Below are positions 6,700-14,939 of a DNA stretch of 64,000 bases, piece after piece. A program made the translations under genes and the position numbers. Each line of letters opens with the position of its first letter. The first letter of the stretch is position 1. Below the pieces are notes generated by a model. That model had not been told where the DNA came from. It worked only from the letters and a program-made list of their open reading frames with translations, and searched no databases. Where the stretch lies: positions 978,001-1,042,000 of the forward strand of contig NZ_CP157794.1 of assembly GCF_040111675.1 (NCBI RefSeq), written 5' to 3'. Source of the DNA: Salinarimonas sp. (GTDB lineage Bacteria > Pseudomonadota > Alphaproteobacteria > Rhizobiales > Beijerinckiaceae).

Positions 6700-9246
6700 A
6701 TGGCCTTCAAGCGTCAGATCGACCGTCTCCCCATCGTCCCGGCGGACGCCACGGAGCACAACGTCGTGTGCCATTACTGCATCGTCGGCTGCGGCTACAA
6801 AGCCTATACCTGGCCGATCAACAAGCAGGGCGGCACGGACCCCTCGCAGAACAAGTTCGGCGTCGACCTCGCCCGACAGCAGGGGGCCGAGAGCGAGGCC
6901 TGGATCTCGCCGTCGATGTACAACGTCGTCAAGCAGGACGGGCGCGACGTGCATCTCGTGGTGAAGCCCGACTACGGCTGCGTGGTGAATTCCGGCCTCG
7001 CCTCGCCCCGCGGCGGGCGCATCGCCGAGATGAGCTATTCCGAGGCGAACGGCACCCAGCAGCAGCGCCTCACCGACCCGCTGGTGTGGCGCTACGGGCA
7101 GATGCAGCCGACCTCCTGGGAGGACAGCCTCGACCTCGTCGCCCGCGTCACCGCTGCGGTGATCGAGGAATACGGCGAGGACGGGCTGTTCGTCTCGGCC
7201 GCCGACCACGGCGGCGCCGGCGGCGGCTACGAGTTCACCTGGGGTACGGGCAAGCTCTACCTCGAGTCGATGAAGATCCGGAACATCCGCATCCACAATC
7301 GCCCGGCCTACAATTCCGAGGTCCACGCCAGCCGCGACATGGGCGTGGGCGAGCTCAACAACGCCTACGAGGACGCCCAGCTCGCGGACACGATCTTCGT
7401 CGTCGGCGCCAATCCGCTGGAAGCCCAGACGAACTACTTCCTCAACCACTGGATCCCCAACCTGCGCGGGACCTCGCTCGGGAAAAAGCAAGCCGAGCTT
7501 CCCGACGAGCCGCACGCGCCCGCGCGCATCGTTTTTGTCGACCCGCGCCGGACGGTGTCGGTCAACGCCTGCGAGGTCGAGGCGGGCGCGGACAACGTGC
7601 TGCATCTCGCGGTGAACTCGGGCACCGACATGGTGCTGATGAACGCGCTCCTCACCTACATCGCCGACCAGGGCTGGATCGACCGCGACTTCATCGCCGC
7701 CTCGACCGGGGCGCCGGCGGAAGGGGAGGGGACCCGCGCCCAGCTCCTGCCGCGCAAGCCCGAGAGCGGCGGCGTCAACGCGCAGCTCCTCACCGACTTC
7801 GAGACCGCGCTCGCGGCGAACCGCACCAGCCTCGAGGACGCGGCGGAGATCACCGGGCTCTCGGTCGAGGACATGATGAAGGCGGCCGAGTGGATCGCCC
7901 AGCCCAAGGAGGGCGGGGCGCGCCGGCGTACGATGTTCGCCTACGAGAAGGGCCTGATCTGGGGCAACGACAATTACCGCACCAACGGCGCGCTCGTGAA
8001 CCTGGCGCTCGCGACCGGAAACGTCGGCCGGCCCGGCGGCGGCTGCGTGCGCCTCGGCGGCCACCAGGAGGGCTACGTGCGTCCGCCGGACGGCTTCATC
8101 GGTCGCCCCGCGCCCTACGTCGACCGGCTTCTGATCGAGGGGAACGGCGGCGTCCATCACGTCTGGGCCTGCGACCATTACAAGACGACCCTCAACGCCC
8201 ACGAGTTCAAGCGCGTCTACAAGGAGCGCACCGACAAGGTGAAGGCCGCCATGAGCCGTGTGCCCTGGGGCGATCGCGACGCCATGGTCGCGGCGATCAT
8301 GGAGGCGGTGCGCGACGGCGGGCTGTTTGCGGTCGACGTCGACATCGTGCCCACCGAGATCGGCGAGGCCTGTCACGTCGTGCTCCCTGCCGCGACCTCC
8401 GGCGAGGTGGACCTCACGTCGATGAACGGCGAGCGGCGCATGCGCCTCACCGAGCGCTACATGGACCCGCCCGGCCAGGCCATGGCCGACGGCCTCATCG
8501 CCGCGCGGCTCGCCAACCACCTCGAGCGGGTCTTCCGCGAGAAGGGCGACGCCGAGACGGCGGAGAAGTTCACCGGCTACGACTGGCAGACCAACGAGGA
8601 CGTCTTCATGGACGGCTACCACCGCAACGCCGGCGGGGGCGAGCACGTCACCTACGACCGGCTGCGGGCCACGGGCACGAACGGCTTCCAGGAGCCGGCG
8701 CAGGGCTTCGAGGACGGTAAGATCGTGGGAACGACGCGGCTCTATGCCGACGGCGTGTTCGGCACGAGCGACGGCAAGGCGCGCTTCCTCGTCGCCGAAT
8801 GGGGCGGGCTGCGCGCGCCCGGCAAGGAGGAGCAGAGGGCGGCCTACCCGTTCCTGATCAACAACGGGCGTGCGAACGTCGTCTGGCAATCGGCCTATCT
8901 CGACCGGCAGGACGAGTTCGTCATGGACCGCTGGCCCTATCCCTACATCGAGATGCACCCCGACGACATGGCGGGGATCGGGGTGGGCGAGGGGGACCTC
9001 GTCGAGGTGTTCAACGACACGGGCTCGACGCAGGCCATGGTCTACCCGACGCCCACCGCCCGGCCCGGCGAGACCTTCATGCTCTTCGCCTATCCCACCG
9101 GCGTGCAGGGCAACGTCGTCAACGCGGGCGTGAACGAGCTCGTGATCCCGAACTACAAGCAGACCTGGGGCGACATCCGCAAGATCGCCGACGCGCCCCG
9201 CGCCGTGGCGCATCTCTCCTTCAAGTCGAAGGAATACCGGGCCTGA
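6700..9246 (+). CDS. aioA: Arsenite oxidase large subunit, molybdopterin enzyme
   Basis: An 848-residue molybdenum enzyme of the DMSO-reductase family that oxidises As(III) to As(V) in the periplasm. The 3Fe-4S cluster is bound by C24-x2-C27-x3-C31 (VVCHYCIVGC); in AioA the position of a fourth cysteine is replaced, and here GCVVNSGLASPRGG occupies that region. The pterin-binding blocks include FVVGANPLEAQTNYF and ETFMLFAYPTGVQGN near the end. There is no Tat signal, as expected, because export relies on AioB. ATG at 6700 is chosen over a much longer upstream frame because it sits behind GGGAGGATGG, directly after aioB, and gives the standard AioA N-terminus (MAFKRQIDRLPIVP). Gene order aioBA is canonical. 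Confidence 0.97.
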   Translation: MAFKRQIDRLPIVPADATEHNVVCHYCIVGCGYKAYTWPINKQGGTDPSQNKFGVDLARQQGAESEAWISPSMYNVVKQDGRDVHLVVKPDYGCVVNSGLASPRGGRIAEMSYSEANGTQQQRLTDPLVWRYGQMQPTSWEDSLDLVARVTAAVIEEYGEDGLFVSAADHGGAGGGYEFTWGTGKLYLESMKIRNIRIHNRPAYNSEVHASRDMGVGELNNAYEDAQLADTIFVVGANPLEAQTNYFLNHWIPNLRGTSLGKKQAELPDEPHAPARIVFVDPRRTVSVNACEVEAGADNVLHLAVNSGTDMVLMNALLTYIADQGWIDRDFIAASTGAPAEGEGTRAQLLPRKPESGGVNAQLLTDFETALAANRTSLEDAAEITGLSVEDMMKAAEWIAQPKEGGARRRTMFAYEKGLIWGNDNYRTNGALVNLALATGNVGRPGGGCVRLGGHQEGYVRPPDGFIGRPAPYVDRLLIEGNGGVHHVWACDHYKTTLNAHEFKRVYKERTDKVKAAMSRVPWGDRDAMVAAIMEAVRDGGLFAVDVDIVPTEIGEACHVVLPAATSGEVDLTSMNGERRMRLTERYMDPPGQAMADGLIAARLANHLERVFREKGDAETAEKFTGYDWQTNEDVFMDGYHRNAGGGEHVTYDRLRATGTNGFQEPAQGFEDGKIVGTTRLYADGVFGTSDGKARFLVAEWGGLRAPGKEEQRAAYPFLINNGRANVVWQSAYLDRQDEFVMDRWPYPYIEMHPDDMAGIGVGEGDLVEVFNDTGSTQAMVYPTPTARPGETFMLFAYPTGVQGNVVNAGVNELVIPNYKQTWGDIRKIADAPRAVAHLSFKSKEYRA

Positions 9247-9253
9247 CGCCCTC

Positions 9254-9280
9254 GCGCGGGCCGGCTCGCCCGGCCCGCGC
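9254..9280. terminator. GC-rich hairpin between convergent aioA and arsP-like gene
   Basis: A perfect 11-bp stem (GCGCGGGCCGG / CCGGCCCGCGC) with a 5-nt loop, 7 bp after the aioA stop. No T tract follows on either strand, so it may need Rho or may simply stabilise the 3' end. Confidence 0.45.
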
Positions 9281-9382
9281 GCTTCCCCCATTCGTGAGAA
9301 GCAGGCGGCCCCACTCCACGGGGTCGCACCTCGGCCCGCGACGGGGCGAGCCGCGCGCGTGCACGGCTCGCATGGTCGCCGA

Positions 9383-10417
9383 TCAGGCCCAGGCCTGGAA
9401 CAGCAGGCCGGTCGTCAGCGAGCCGACGAGGGCGTAGGCGAGGTAGAGCGCGAAGACGGGCTTCTTCACCAACGCGAACACCGCGATCGCCGCCGGGATG
9501 GAGGAGACGCCGCCGGCGATCAGGAACGCGAGCCCCGCGCCCGGCGCCATGCCCTGCTCGACGAGACCGGACACGAGCGGGAGCGCCGCATAGCCGTTGA
9601 GATAAGCCGGCACGCCGACGAGCGTCGCGACGATTATCGGCGCGAGACCCTCGCCCCCGAGCAGCCCGGCGATGCTCTCGGCCGGAACCCAGGCGAGCAT
9701 CAGGCTCTCCAGCACGAAGGCGAGGGTCAGCCACTTGCCGAGGAAGAGCGCGGCCTTCATCGCTTCGCGACCGAGCTTCTCGCGCCGGGCCTCCTCGCGC
9801 CAGACCGCCCAGACCGGCGGCTTGGGATTGCGCACGCGCGCCCCGCCGCAGCCGCCGTTCCCGACGCCTTCGCGCAGCGCGCCGTCGAGGATGCCGGTGC
9901 GCGCCAGGGCGGCGGTCGCGAAGCCGCCGAAGAGGCCGATGCCGACCGCGGCCATCGTCTTCGCGACCGCGAACTCGAAGCCGAGCGCGCCCGTGGTGAG
10001 CGCGAACATCGCCGGGTCCATCAGCGGCGAGGCGAGCCAGAAGGCCATGACGGGCGCGAGCGGCACGCCCATGGCGAGGAGCGCCGCGATCAGCGGGATG
10101 ACGCCGCACGAGCAGAACGGCGAGAAGGCGCCGAGGATCGCCGCCAGCACGACCATGCCCGCGAGCCGGCCCTGGAACGCCTTGGCGATCAGGTGGTCGG
10201 CCCCGCTCGCCGCGGCGTAGGCGGCGATCGCGACCGACAGCGCCAGCCACGGCGCCACGCCGAGCAGCGCCTGCGCCGTGAAGACGACGCTCCGGCCGGC
10301 CTGCTCGGGGGCGAGAAGGGCGAGCGCGGCCAGGATGACGAGAATGGCGACCAGGACCCGGTCCACGGAGGCCGCCACGCCCCCCATCCGGCGCAGGCCG
10401 ACAGCGATTTGAGACAT
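9383..10417 (-). CDS. ArsP-like permease (DUF318 family)
   Basis: A 344-residue integral membrane protein with about eight hydrophobic helices and the family hallmark FCSCGVIPL in the third helix region. The family (permease, PF03773) includes ArsP, which exports trivalent organoarsenicals, and related metal/metalloid exporters. A hydrophilic loop near the middle contains GNGGCGGARV with a Cys that could bind a thiophilic ligand. It is the second gene of an arsR-led operon (42 bp gap) and converges on aioBA, so a role in arsenic handling is likely. Whether it exports As(III), methyl-As(III) or another metal cannot be told from sequence. The initiation region is enclosed by a hairpin (10420-10436). 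Confidence 0.75.
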   Translation of the reverse strand: MSQIAVGLRRMGGVAASVDRVLVAILVILAALALLAPEQAGRSVVFTAQALLGVAPWLALSVAIAAYAAASGADHLIAKAFQGRLAGMVVLAAILGAFSPFCSCGVIPLIAALLAMGVPLAPVMAFWLASPLMDPAMFALTTGALGFEFAVAKTMAAVGIGLFGGFATAALARTGILDGALREGVGNGGCGGARVRNPKPPVWAVWREEARREKLGREAMKAALFLGKWLTLAFVLESLMLAWVPAESIAGLLGGEGLAPIIVATLVGVPAYLNGYAALPLVSGLVEQGMAPGAGLAFLIAGGVSSIPAAIAVFALVKKPVFALYLAYALVGSLTTGLLFQAWA

Positions 10418-10419
10418 GT

Positions 10420-10436
10420 CGATTCTCCTAGAATCG
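10420..10436 (-). promoter_or_regulatory. Hairpin over the arsP-like ribosome site
   Basis: Perfect inverted repeat CGATTCT-CCT-AGAATCG. On the transcribed (minus) strand it contains the AGGAGA ribosome site immediately before the permease ATG. In RNA it could mask the site. As DNA it resembles the sequence upstream of arsR, with which it shares the decamer GAGAATCGAC. It could therefore be a second ArsR operator or a translational control. Confidence 0.4.
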
Positions 10437-10459
10437 TAGGTGCTTCAGGCCAAGCAAAC

Positions 10460-10771
10460 TCAGGCGGCATCGCCGCGCGCCTTGGACACGCCGCGGCAGC
10501 ATTCCTCTTCCACGTAGGCGAAGACCCGGCGCATCGCCTCGGTCCGCGCATGGTTGATCACCTCGCGCCCCACCTTCTCCTGGGACACCAGACCGGCGCG
10601 GACCAGGGCGCCGAGATGGTGCGCGAGCGTCGAGGGCGGCGCGCCGAGCAGGCGGCCGATCTCGCCGATGTTCAGGCCGTCCGGCTCCGCGCGGACGAGG
10701 AGCCGGAAGATCTCGAGACGCGCCTCGTGTCCGAGGGCCGAGAGCGCGGAAGCGGCGTCCGTTACGTTCAT
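10460..10771 (-). CDS. arsR: ArsR-family arsenic-responsive repressor
   Basis: A 103-residue winged-helix repressor of the ArsR/SmtB family. The HTH reads NIGEIGRLLGAPPSTLAHHLGALVRAGLV (about 34-62), followed by the wing and a C-terminal dimer helix. It lacks the CVC motif of the classical ArsR1. Instead it has a vicinal pair Cys91-Cys92 in the last helix, like the Acidithiobacillus ferrooxidans ArsR type, which binds As(III) through C-terminal cysteines. The ATG at 10771 is chosen because it gives the standard family N-terminus (ALGHEARLEIFRLL). There is almost no leader: a TCGACA / TATTTT promoter-like pair ends about 8 bp before it, so the mRNA may be nearly leaderless. First gene of the operon with the ArsP-like permease. 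Confidence 0.88.
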   Translation of the reverse strand: MNVTDAASALSALGHEARLEIFRLLVRAEPDGLNIGEIGRLLGAPPSTLAHHLGALVRAGLVSQEKVGREVINHARTEAMRRVFAYVEEECCRGVSKARGDAA

Positions 10772-11107
10772 GCGGGATAAAATAACCACTTTCCTAGATT
10801 TGTCGAGTCGATTCTCGAGCGCGATCAAGGCCCCGGTCTGCGGGCCTCGCCTCGCGGCGATGATCTTCGCCGACGTCCGCGCGGGCGCCGCGAGAGCGGC
10901 ATCCGACGCCTCCGCGCCCGCCCGGTACCGTCGTCCCGGCCCCGCGCCGCAGAGAGTGCTGGATTTGCGAGGTCGGGACAAAATGCCTCGGGCTCGGCCG
11001 CGGAATTCCCCCTGTCGCGTCGTGTTCGAGCCCCAACGGCAGTGACGATCCCCGCGTCTGGTTCTCGCTCGGCGTCACGGCGGGACCCTTTCGGGGTGAC
11101 GGACGCC
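10772..11107. other. Gap between arsR and gntR-type gene, with arsR promoter region
   Basis: A gap of 336 bp. Next to arsR, on the minus strand, a candidate promoter (TCGACA at 10801-10806, TATTTT near 10780) is flanked by the decamer GAGAATCGAC (10807-10816), which recurs at the arsP-like start. The remainder, toward 11107, shows only a small hairpin (CACCCC-GAAA-GGGT region) just downstream of the gntR-type gene, possibly its 3' end. No gene is seen. Confidence 0.4.
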
Positions 11108-12169
11108 TCAGGAACCTGCCGTCGCTGCTGCCGGGGGAAGGCGCTCCAGGTACGGCAGGTCGACGGGGTCGAATGCGTGGCGGATACGCTCGATGCGGGC
11201 CATGGCGCGCTCTCGCGAGACCATCAGATGTGCGCGCAGCCTCTCCCGCGCCTGGTGGGCGTGTCCGGCGCGCAGCCGTCTGACGACCTCCAAATGCTCC
11301 GGAAGAAACGGTTCCACCTCGAACATGGCCAGGGTGCGTCGGTACAGGAAGCGGTGGGCGATCAGCAGGGATTGGTGCAGCCGGATGGCCTGCAGAAGCG
11401 CCTCGTTTCCGCAGTGCGCGAGGAGCTGCACGTGCATCTCGTCCTCCAGCGCGTCGAGATCGGCGCCGACGAGGCGCTCGGGCGCGGCGAGGCCGGCCAT
11501 GAGGTTCGCCTCCATTCGTGCGACCAGCGCGGCGGGCGCCTGCGCCGCCGCCTTCTCCAGCGCCTCCGGCTCCAGGATCCAGCGTACCTCGTAGAGCTCA
11601 CCCACATAGGTTGAGGTCAGGGCGGGCGCGATCCAACGCGCGCCGTCGCCCTTCCTCACGATGCCCGCCTGCTGAAGACGTCCGACCACGTCGCGCGCGA
11701 CCGTGCGGCTGACGCCGTAGTGTCGGGCGAGCTCGCTCTCGACGACACGCCAGCCGGCGACGAGCGTCCGCGACACGATCTCGGTCTCGACCTCGTCGTA
11801 GATCCGCTCCCAGCTGGCCACAGCGCGCAGGCGCTGCTCCACCGCCGCCTCGCCCGTCGCATCGTGCCGTCCGTCCGCGCCGACGACCGCCGCGACACGG
11901 TAGCCACGTCCTTCGGCCTTGCGCACGAGCCCGGCCTCGACAAGCCGCGCCAGCGCATGCCGCGCTGGCGGGCGACTGACTCCGAAGCGGCTGGCGACCC
12001 CGGTCTCGGTGAGGCGCTCGCCCGCCGGCAGGCGCCCCCGTGCGATCTCTTCCGCCAGGATAGCGTAGACCCGCTCGTTGAGCCGCGGCACCGGGCCGAC
12101 GGCGGTCGTCTCCTCAGTCGGGTTCGAGACCGGCACGACACCCACCCCCCTGCCGCGCGCAGGACGCAT
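11108..12169 (-). CDS. GntR/FadR-type regulator with two winged-helix domains
   Basis: A 353-residue regulator of unusual build. A first GntR winged helix spans about residues 29-95 (LTETGVASRFGVSRPPARHALARL). A second complete one spans about 120-183 (VVESELARHYGVSRTVARDVVGRL). An all-helical FCD effector domain follows (about 190-340). FadR-group proteins normally have one winged helix and about 230-260 residues. The N-terminus is uncertain: ATG at 12169 is used, 8 bp behind the upstream SDR stop, but a GTG about 30 bp downstream has a better GGGGGG ribosome site. The FCD pocket usually binds a carboxylic acid, fitting the neighbouring hydroxy-acid dehydrogenase and TRAP transporter genes, which it probably controls. 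Confidence 0.8.
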   Translation of the reverse strand: MRPARGRGVGVVPVSNPTEETTAVGPVPRLNERVYAILAEEIARGRLPAGERLTETGVASRFGVSRPPARHALARLVEAGLVRKAEGRGYRVAAVVGADGRHDATGEAAVEQRLRAVASWERIYDEVETEIVSRTLVAGWRVVESELARHYGVSRTVARDVVGRLQQAGIVRKGDGARWIAPALTSTYVGELYEVRWILEPEALEKAAAQAPAALVARMEANLMAGLAAPERLVGADLDALEDEMHVQLLAHCGNEALLQAIRLHQSLLIAHRFLYRRTLAMFEVEPFLPEHLEVVRRLRAGHAHQARERLRAHLMVSRERAMARIERIRHAFDPVDLPYLERLPPAAATAGS

Positions 12170-12177
12170 CGGCAGGC

Positions 12178-12918
12178 TCAGATCCCCGACGCCAGATATC
12201 CGCCATCCACGCGCAGTGTCGCCCCGTTCACGAAGGCGGCGGCGTCGCTCGCCAGGAAGATAGCGGCCCCGACCAGCTCCTGCAATCGACCCATGCGGCC
12301 CATCGCGCAACGGCGCGCCGCTTCCTCCTTTCGCTCCTGCGGCATCCGTTCGCGGTTCAGGTCAGTGAGAAAGAAGCCGGGCGCGATCGCGTTCACCCGC
12401 ACGCCGGACGCGCCCCATTCCGCCGCGAACGTCTGGGTGAGGCCGACCACGCCCCACTTGCTGGCGCTGTAGGCCGCCGCGCGCGCCCAGCCCGTATGCG
12501 CGGCGAGCGAGGCGATGTTGATCATCGCCCCGCCCTCGGCCTCGATCATCCCGGGCGCGAATGCCGCACATGCGAAGAAGACGGATTTCAGGTTGGTGTC
12601 CAAAACGCGATCGTACTCCTCCTCCGTGACGTCGAGCGCCGGCTTGATCTCGGTCGTGCCCTGGCAGTTCACCAGCACGTCGACCGGCCCGTGCTCGGCG
12701 CGCACCCGCCCGGCGAGATCTTGCAGCTCCTCCGGCCGCCGGGCGTCCAGGGCGTAGGCGGCGGTCACGGCCGGGCCTGCGGTATCGGGGGTGGCGCGCC
12801 GCCCGGCGATGACGACCCGCGCCCCCGCCTGCCGATAGGCGCCGGCGATCTCTCCGCCGATGCCGCCGGTCCCGCCGATGATCACGGCCAGGCGGTTCTC
12901 CAACGAAAACATGTCCAT
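12178..12918 (-). CDS. SDR family oxidoreductase
   Basis: A 246-residue classical short-chain dehydrogenase. The cofactor motif is GGTGGIGGEI near the N-terminus, the NAG-type segment is VNCQGTTE, the active-site Ser lies in INIASLAAH, and the Tyr/Lys pair is in YSASKWG. It ends with the common VDGGYLASGI. Residues after strand 2 (GRRA) favour NADP(H), although this is not certain. ATG at 12918 has GGGAGA 6 bp upstream. It is divergent from a second SDR gene and lies just before the gntR-type gene in the same direction. It likely acts on a sugar-acid or polyol intermediate; the substrate cannot be deduced. Confidence 0.85.
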   Translation of the reverse strand: MDMFSLENRLAVIIGGTGGIGGEIAGAYRQAGARVVIAGRRATPDTAGPAVTAAYALDARRPEELQDLAGRVRAEHGPVDVLVNCQGTTEIKPALDVTEEEYDRVLDTNLKSVFFACAAFAPGMIEAEGGAMINIASLAAHTGWARAAAYSASKWGVVGLTQTFAAEWGASGVRVNAIAPGFFLTDLNRERMPQERKEEAARRCAMGRMGRLQELVGAAIFLASDAAAFVNGATLRVDGGYLASGI

Positions 12919-13051
12919 GCTGTTCTCCCGCGCTTGCGCTGCGCCTCGTCCGACCTTCGCTCTTGCGCCGCGCTCCATAAAACGTACAATGCACACAGTA
13001 GACGTTACAAGGGACGCCGGCCAAGGCCGCGGCGTCGGGGGAGGAGAGAGC
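12919..13051. promoter_or_regulatory. Divergent promoter region with candidate GntR operator
   Basis: 133 bp between the two divergent SDR genes. Near 12982-13007 lies AACGT-N16-ACGTT, an inverted repeat with a TACAATGCACACAGTA core, the most AT-rich point in the gap. It is a plausible operator for the two-headed GntR regulator that sits next to it; binding is inferred. Confidence 0.35.
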
Positions 13052-13795
13052 ATGAGCGGGCGGCTCTCGGGCAAGCGCGCGCTGGTCACGGGCGCGGGAC
13101 AGGGAATCGGGCGCGCCGTCGCGCTGGCCTTTGCGGGGGAGGGGGCGGATGTGCTCGCTGCGAGCCGCACTCTCGCCAAGATGCAGGATCTCGCGCAGGT
13201 GCACGCCGCCATCAGGCCCGTCCAGCTCGACGTCACGGACGCGCTTGCCGTCGAGGACGTCCTCGGCGGCCGGCCGGCCTTCGACATCGTGGTCAACGCG
13301 GCCGGCTGGGTGCATCAAGGCACAGTGCTCGACTGCTCCCTCGCCGACTGGCGCGCGAGCCTGGAGCAGAACGCGACGTCCGCCTTCCTCGTCGTGAGGG
13401 CGACGCTGCCCGCCATGATCGCGCAAGGCGGCGGGGCGATCGTCAACGTCGCCTCTGTCGCCTCCACCGTGACCGGAGTCGCGGAGCGCGCCGCGTACGG
13501 AGCGAGCAAGGCCGCGATGATCGGGCTCACCAAGGCGGTGGCCCGCGACCATATCGGCCAGGGCGTGCGCTGCAACGCGATCTGTCCGGGCACCACGAGC
13601 TCCCCTTCCCTCGAGGCGCGGATCGCAGCAAACGGAGACCCGGAAGAGGCGCGCCGCCGGTTCGTCGCCCGCCAGCCTATGGGCCGGCTCGGCACCGTCG
13701 AGGAAATGGCCGCGGCCGCGGTGTACCTCGCGAGCGACGAGGCGGCCTTCGTCAGCGGTACGGTGATGGTCGTCGACGGAGGGCAGACCCTGTGA
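13052..13795 (+). CDS. SDR family oxidoreductase (2-keto-3-deoxy-fuconate DH-like)
   Basis: A 247-residue SDR. It has the cofactor site TGAGQGIG and the substrate-side motif VNAAGWVHQG. Catalytic Ser lies in NVASVAST and Tyr/Lys in YGASKAA; the ending is VVDGGQTL. The LDVTDALAVEDVL stretch after strand 4, with the missing long helix, is the pattern of the DHRS6/BDH2 and 2-keto-3-deoxy-L-fuconate dehydrogenase group, but this is a loose match. ATG at 13052 has GGAGGAGAG directly upstream. Its stop overlaps the GTG of the next gene (GTGA), so the two should be translationally coupled and act in one pathway. Confidence 0.85.
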   Translation: MSGRLSGKRALVTGAGQGIGRAVALAFAGEGADVLAASRTLAKMQDLAQVHAAIRPVQLDVTDALAVEDVLGGRPAFDIVVNAAGWVHQGTVLDCSLADWRASLEQNATSAFLVVRATLPAMIAQGGGAIVNVASVASTVTGVAERAAYGASKAAMIGLTKAVARDHIGQGVRCNAICPGTTSSPSLEARIAANGDPEEARRRFVARQPMGRLGTVEEMAAAAVYLASDEAAFVSGTVMVVDGGQTL

Positions 13796-14910
13796 GCGAC
13801 GCCGGCGACGCCCCCGAGGCCGCGTACGCGGCGCGCATCCCCGAGGCTGAGCTCGCCTCCTTCTGCCGTGCGGTCCTCGCCGGCGCGGGCGCCGATCTCG
13901 AGAGCGCCGACGCGGCGACGCGCGCGATGCTGCACGCCTCCCGCCACGGCGTCGACAGCCACGGCGTGCGCCTGCTCGACCACTACGTCCGCGCGCTCGC
14001 CGGCGGTCGGGTGAACGGCGCGCCGCAGCTCGCCTTCGATCGCTCCGACCGGCCGGTGTCGATGCTCGACGCGGACCACGCCCATGGCGCGCGCGCGACC
14101 TACGCGGCGATGGCGCGCGCCTGCGCCGCCGCGAGGCGCTTCGGGATCGGGGCGGTGGGCATCCGCAACTCCTCGCATTTCGGCGCCGCCGGCGCCTACG
14201 CGCTCGCGGCGGCGGAGGAGGGGCTCGTGGGCATCGCCGTGTGCAATTCCGACAGCTTCGTGCGCCTGCACGGCGGCGCCGAGCGCTTCCACGGCACGAA
14301 CCCGATCGCCGCGGCCGCGCCCTGCGGCGAGGGGCGGCCCTGGCTCCTCGACATGGCGACGAGCGCCATCCCCTTCAACCGTATCGTGCTCCACCGCAGC
14401 CTGGAGAAGCCGCTGCCCGACGGTGTCGCCTCCACCGAGGAGGGGGCCGACACGCACGACCCGAACCTCGCCGCCATGCTCGCGCCGCTGGGCGGCGCCT
14501 TCGGCTACAAGGGCGCGGGGCTCGCCGGGCTCGTCGAGATCCTCTCCGCGCTCCTCACCGGCATGGCGACGAGCGCGGAACTCCTGCCGATGACGGGCCC
14601 GGACTTCGCGACGCCGCGGGGGCTCGGCGCCTTCGTGCTCGCGCTCGACCCGGACGCCTTCGTCGGTCGCGCCGAGTTCGAGGCGGGCATGCGCCGCTAC
14701 CTCGCCGGCTTGCGCGGATCGCTGCCCGCCGAGGGCGCCCGCGTGCTCGCGCCCGGCGACCGGGAATGGGCGCAGGCCGAGCTGCGCGCCCGCACCGGCA
14801 TCCCCGTCGACCCGCATTCGCTCGAGGCCTTCCGCCGGCTGGCGGCGGCCTACGACGTGCCCCTCTCTGCGCTCGCGCCGGAGGGGGGCGACACCGGCTC
14901 CAACGCATGA
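13792..14910 (+). CDS. Ldh2/malate-LDH-type NAD(P) dehydrogenase
   Basis: A 372-residue member of the Ldh2 (YlbC/ComC/ureidoglycolate dehydrogenase) family, structurally unrelated to Rossmann-type lactate dehydrogenases. It shows the conserved DSHGVRLLDHYV early block, the catalytic-His block RNSSHFGAAG, GTNPIAAAAP and LLDMATSAIPF. The internal FGYKGAGLAGLVEIL block is also typical. The GTG at 13792 overlaps the previous stop by 4 bp. Members oxidise or reduce 2-hydroxy/2-oxo acids such as malate, sulfolactate, ureidoglycolate and cyclic imino acids. Here it is placed between an SDR and a TRAP transporter, so its substrate is probably the imported acid or a product of the SDR step. Confidence 0.85.
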   Translation: MSDAGDAPEAAYAARIPEAELASFCRAVLAGAGADLESADAATRAMLHASRHGVDSHGVRLLDHYVRALAGGRVNGAPQLAFDRSDRPVSMLDADHAHGARATYAAMARACAAARRFGIGAVGIRNSSHFGAAGAYALAAAEEGLVGIAVCNSDSFVRLHGGAERFHGTNPIAAAAPCGEGRPWLLDMATSAIPFNRIVLHRSLEKPLPDGVASTEEGADTHDPNLAAMLAPLGGAFGYKGAGLAGLVEILSALLTGMATSAELLPMTGPDFATPRGLGAFVLALDPDAFVGRAEFEAGMRRYLAGLRGSLPAEGARVLAPGDREWAQAELRARTGIPVDPHSLEAFRRLAAAYDVPLSALAPEGGDTGSNA

Positions 14911-14939
14911 GCCGTCTCGCACCAGAGGGAGGAACGACC

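Noticed and set aside
13792..14910. Naming the Ldh2-family gene comC (sulfolactate dehydrogenase) or allD
   Set aside because: The family motifs do not separate the substrates, and no sulfonate or purine genes are adjacent.
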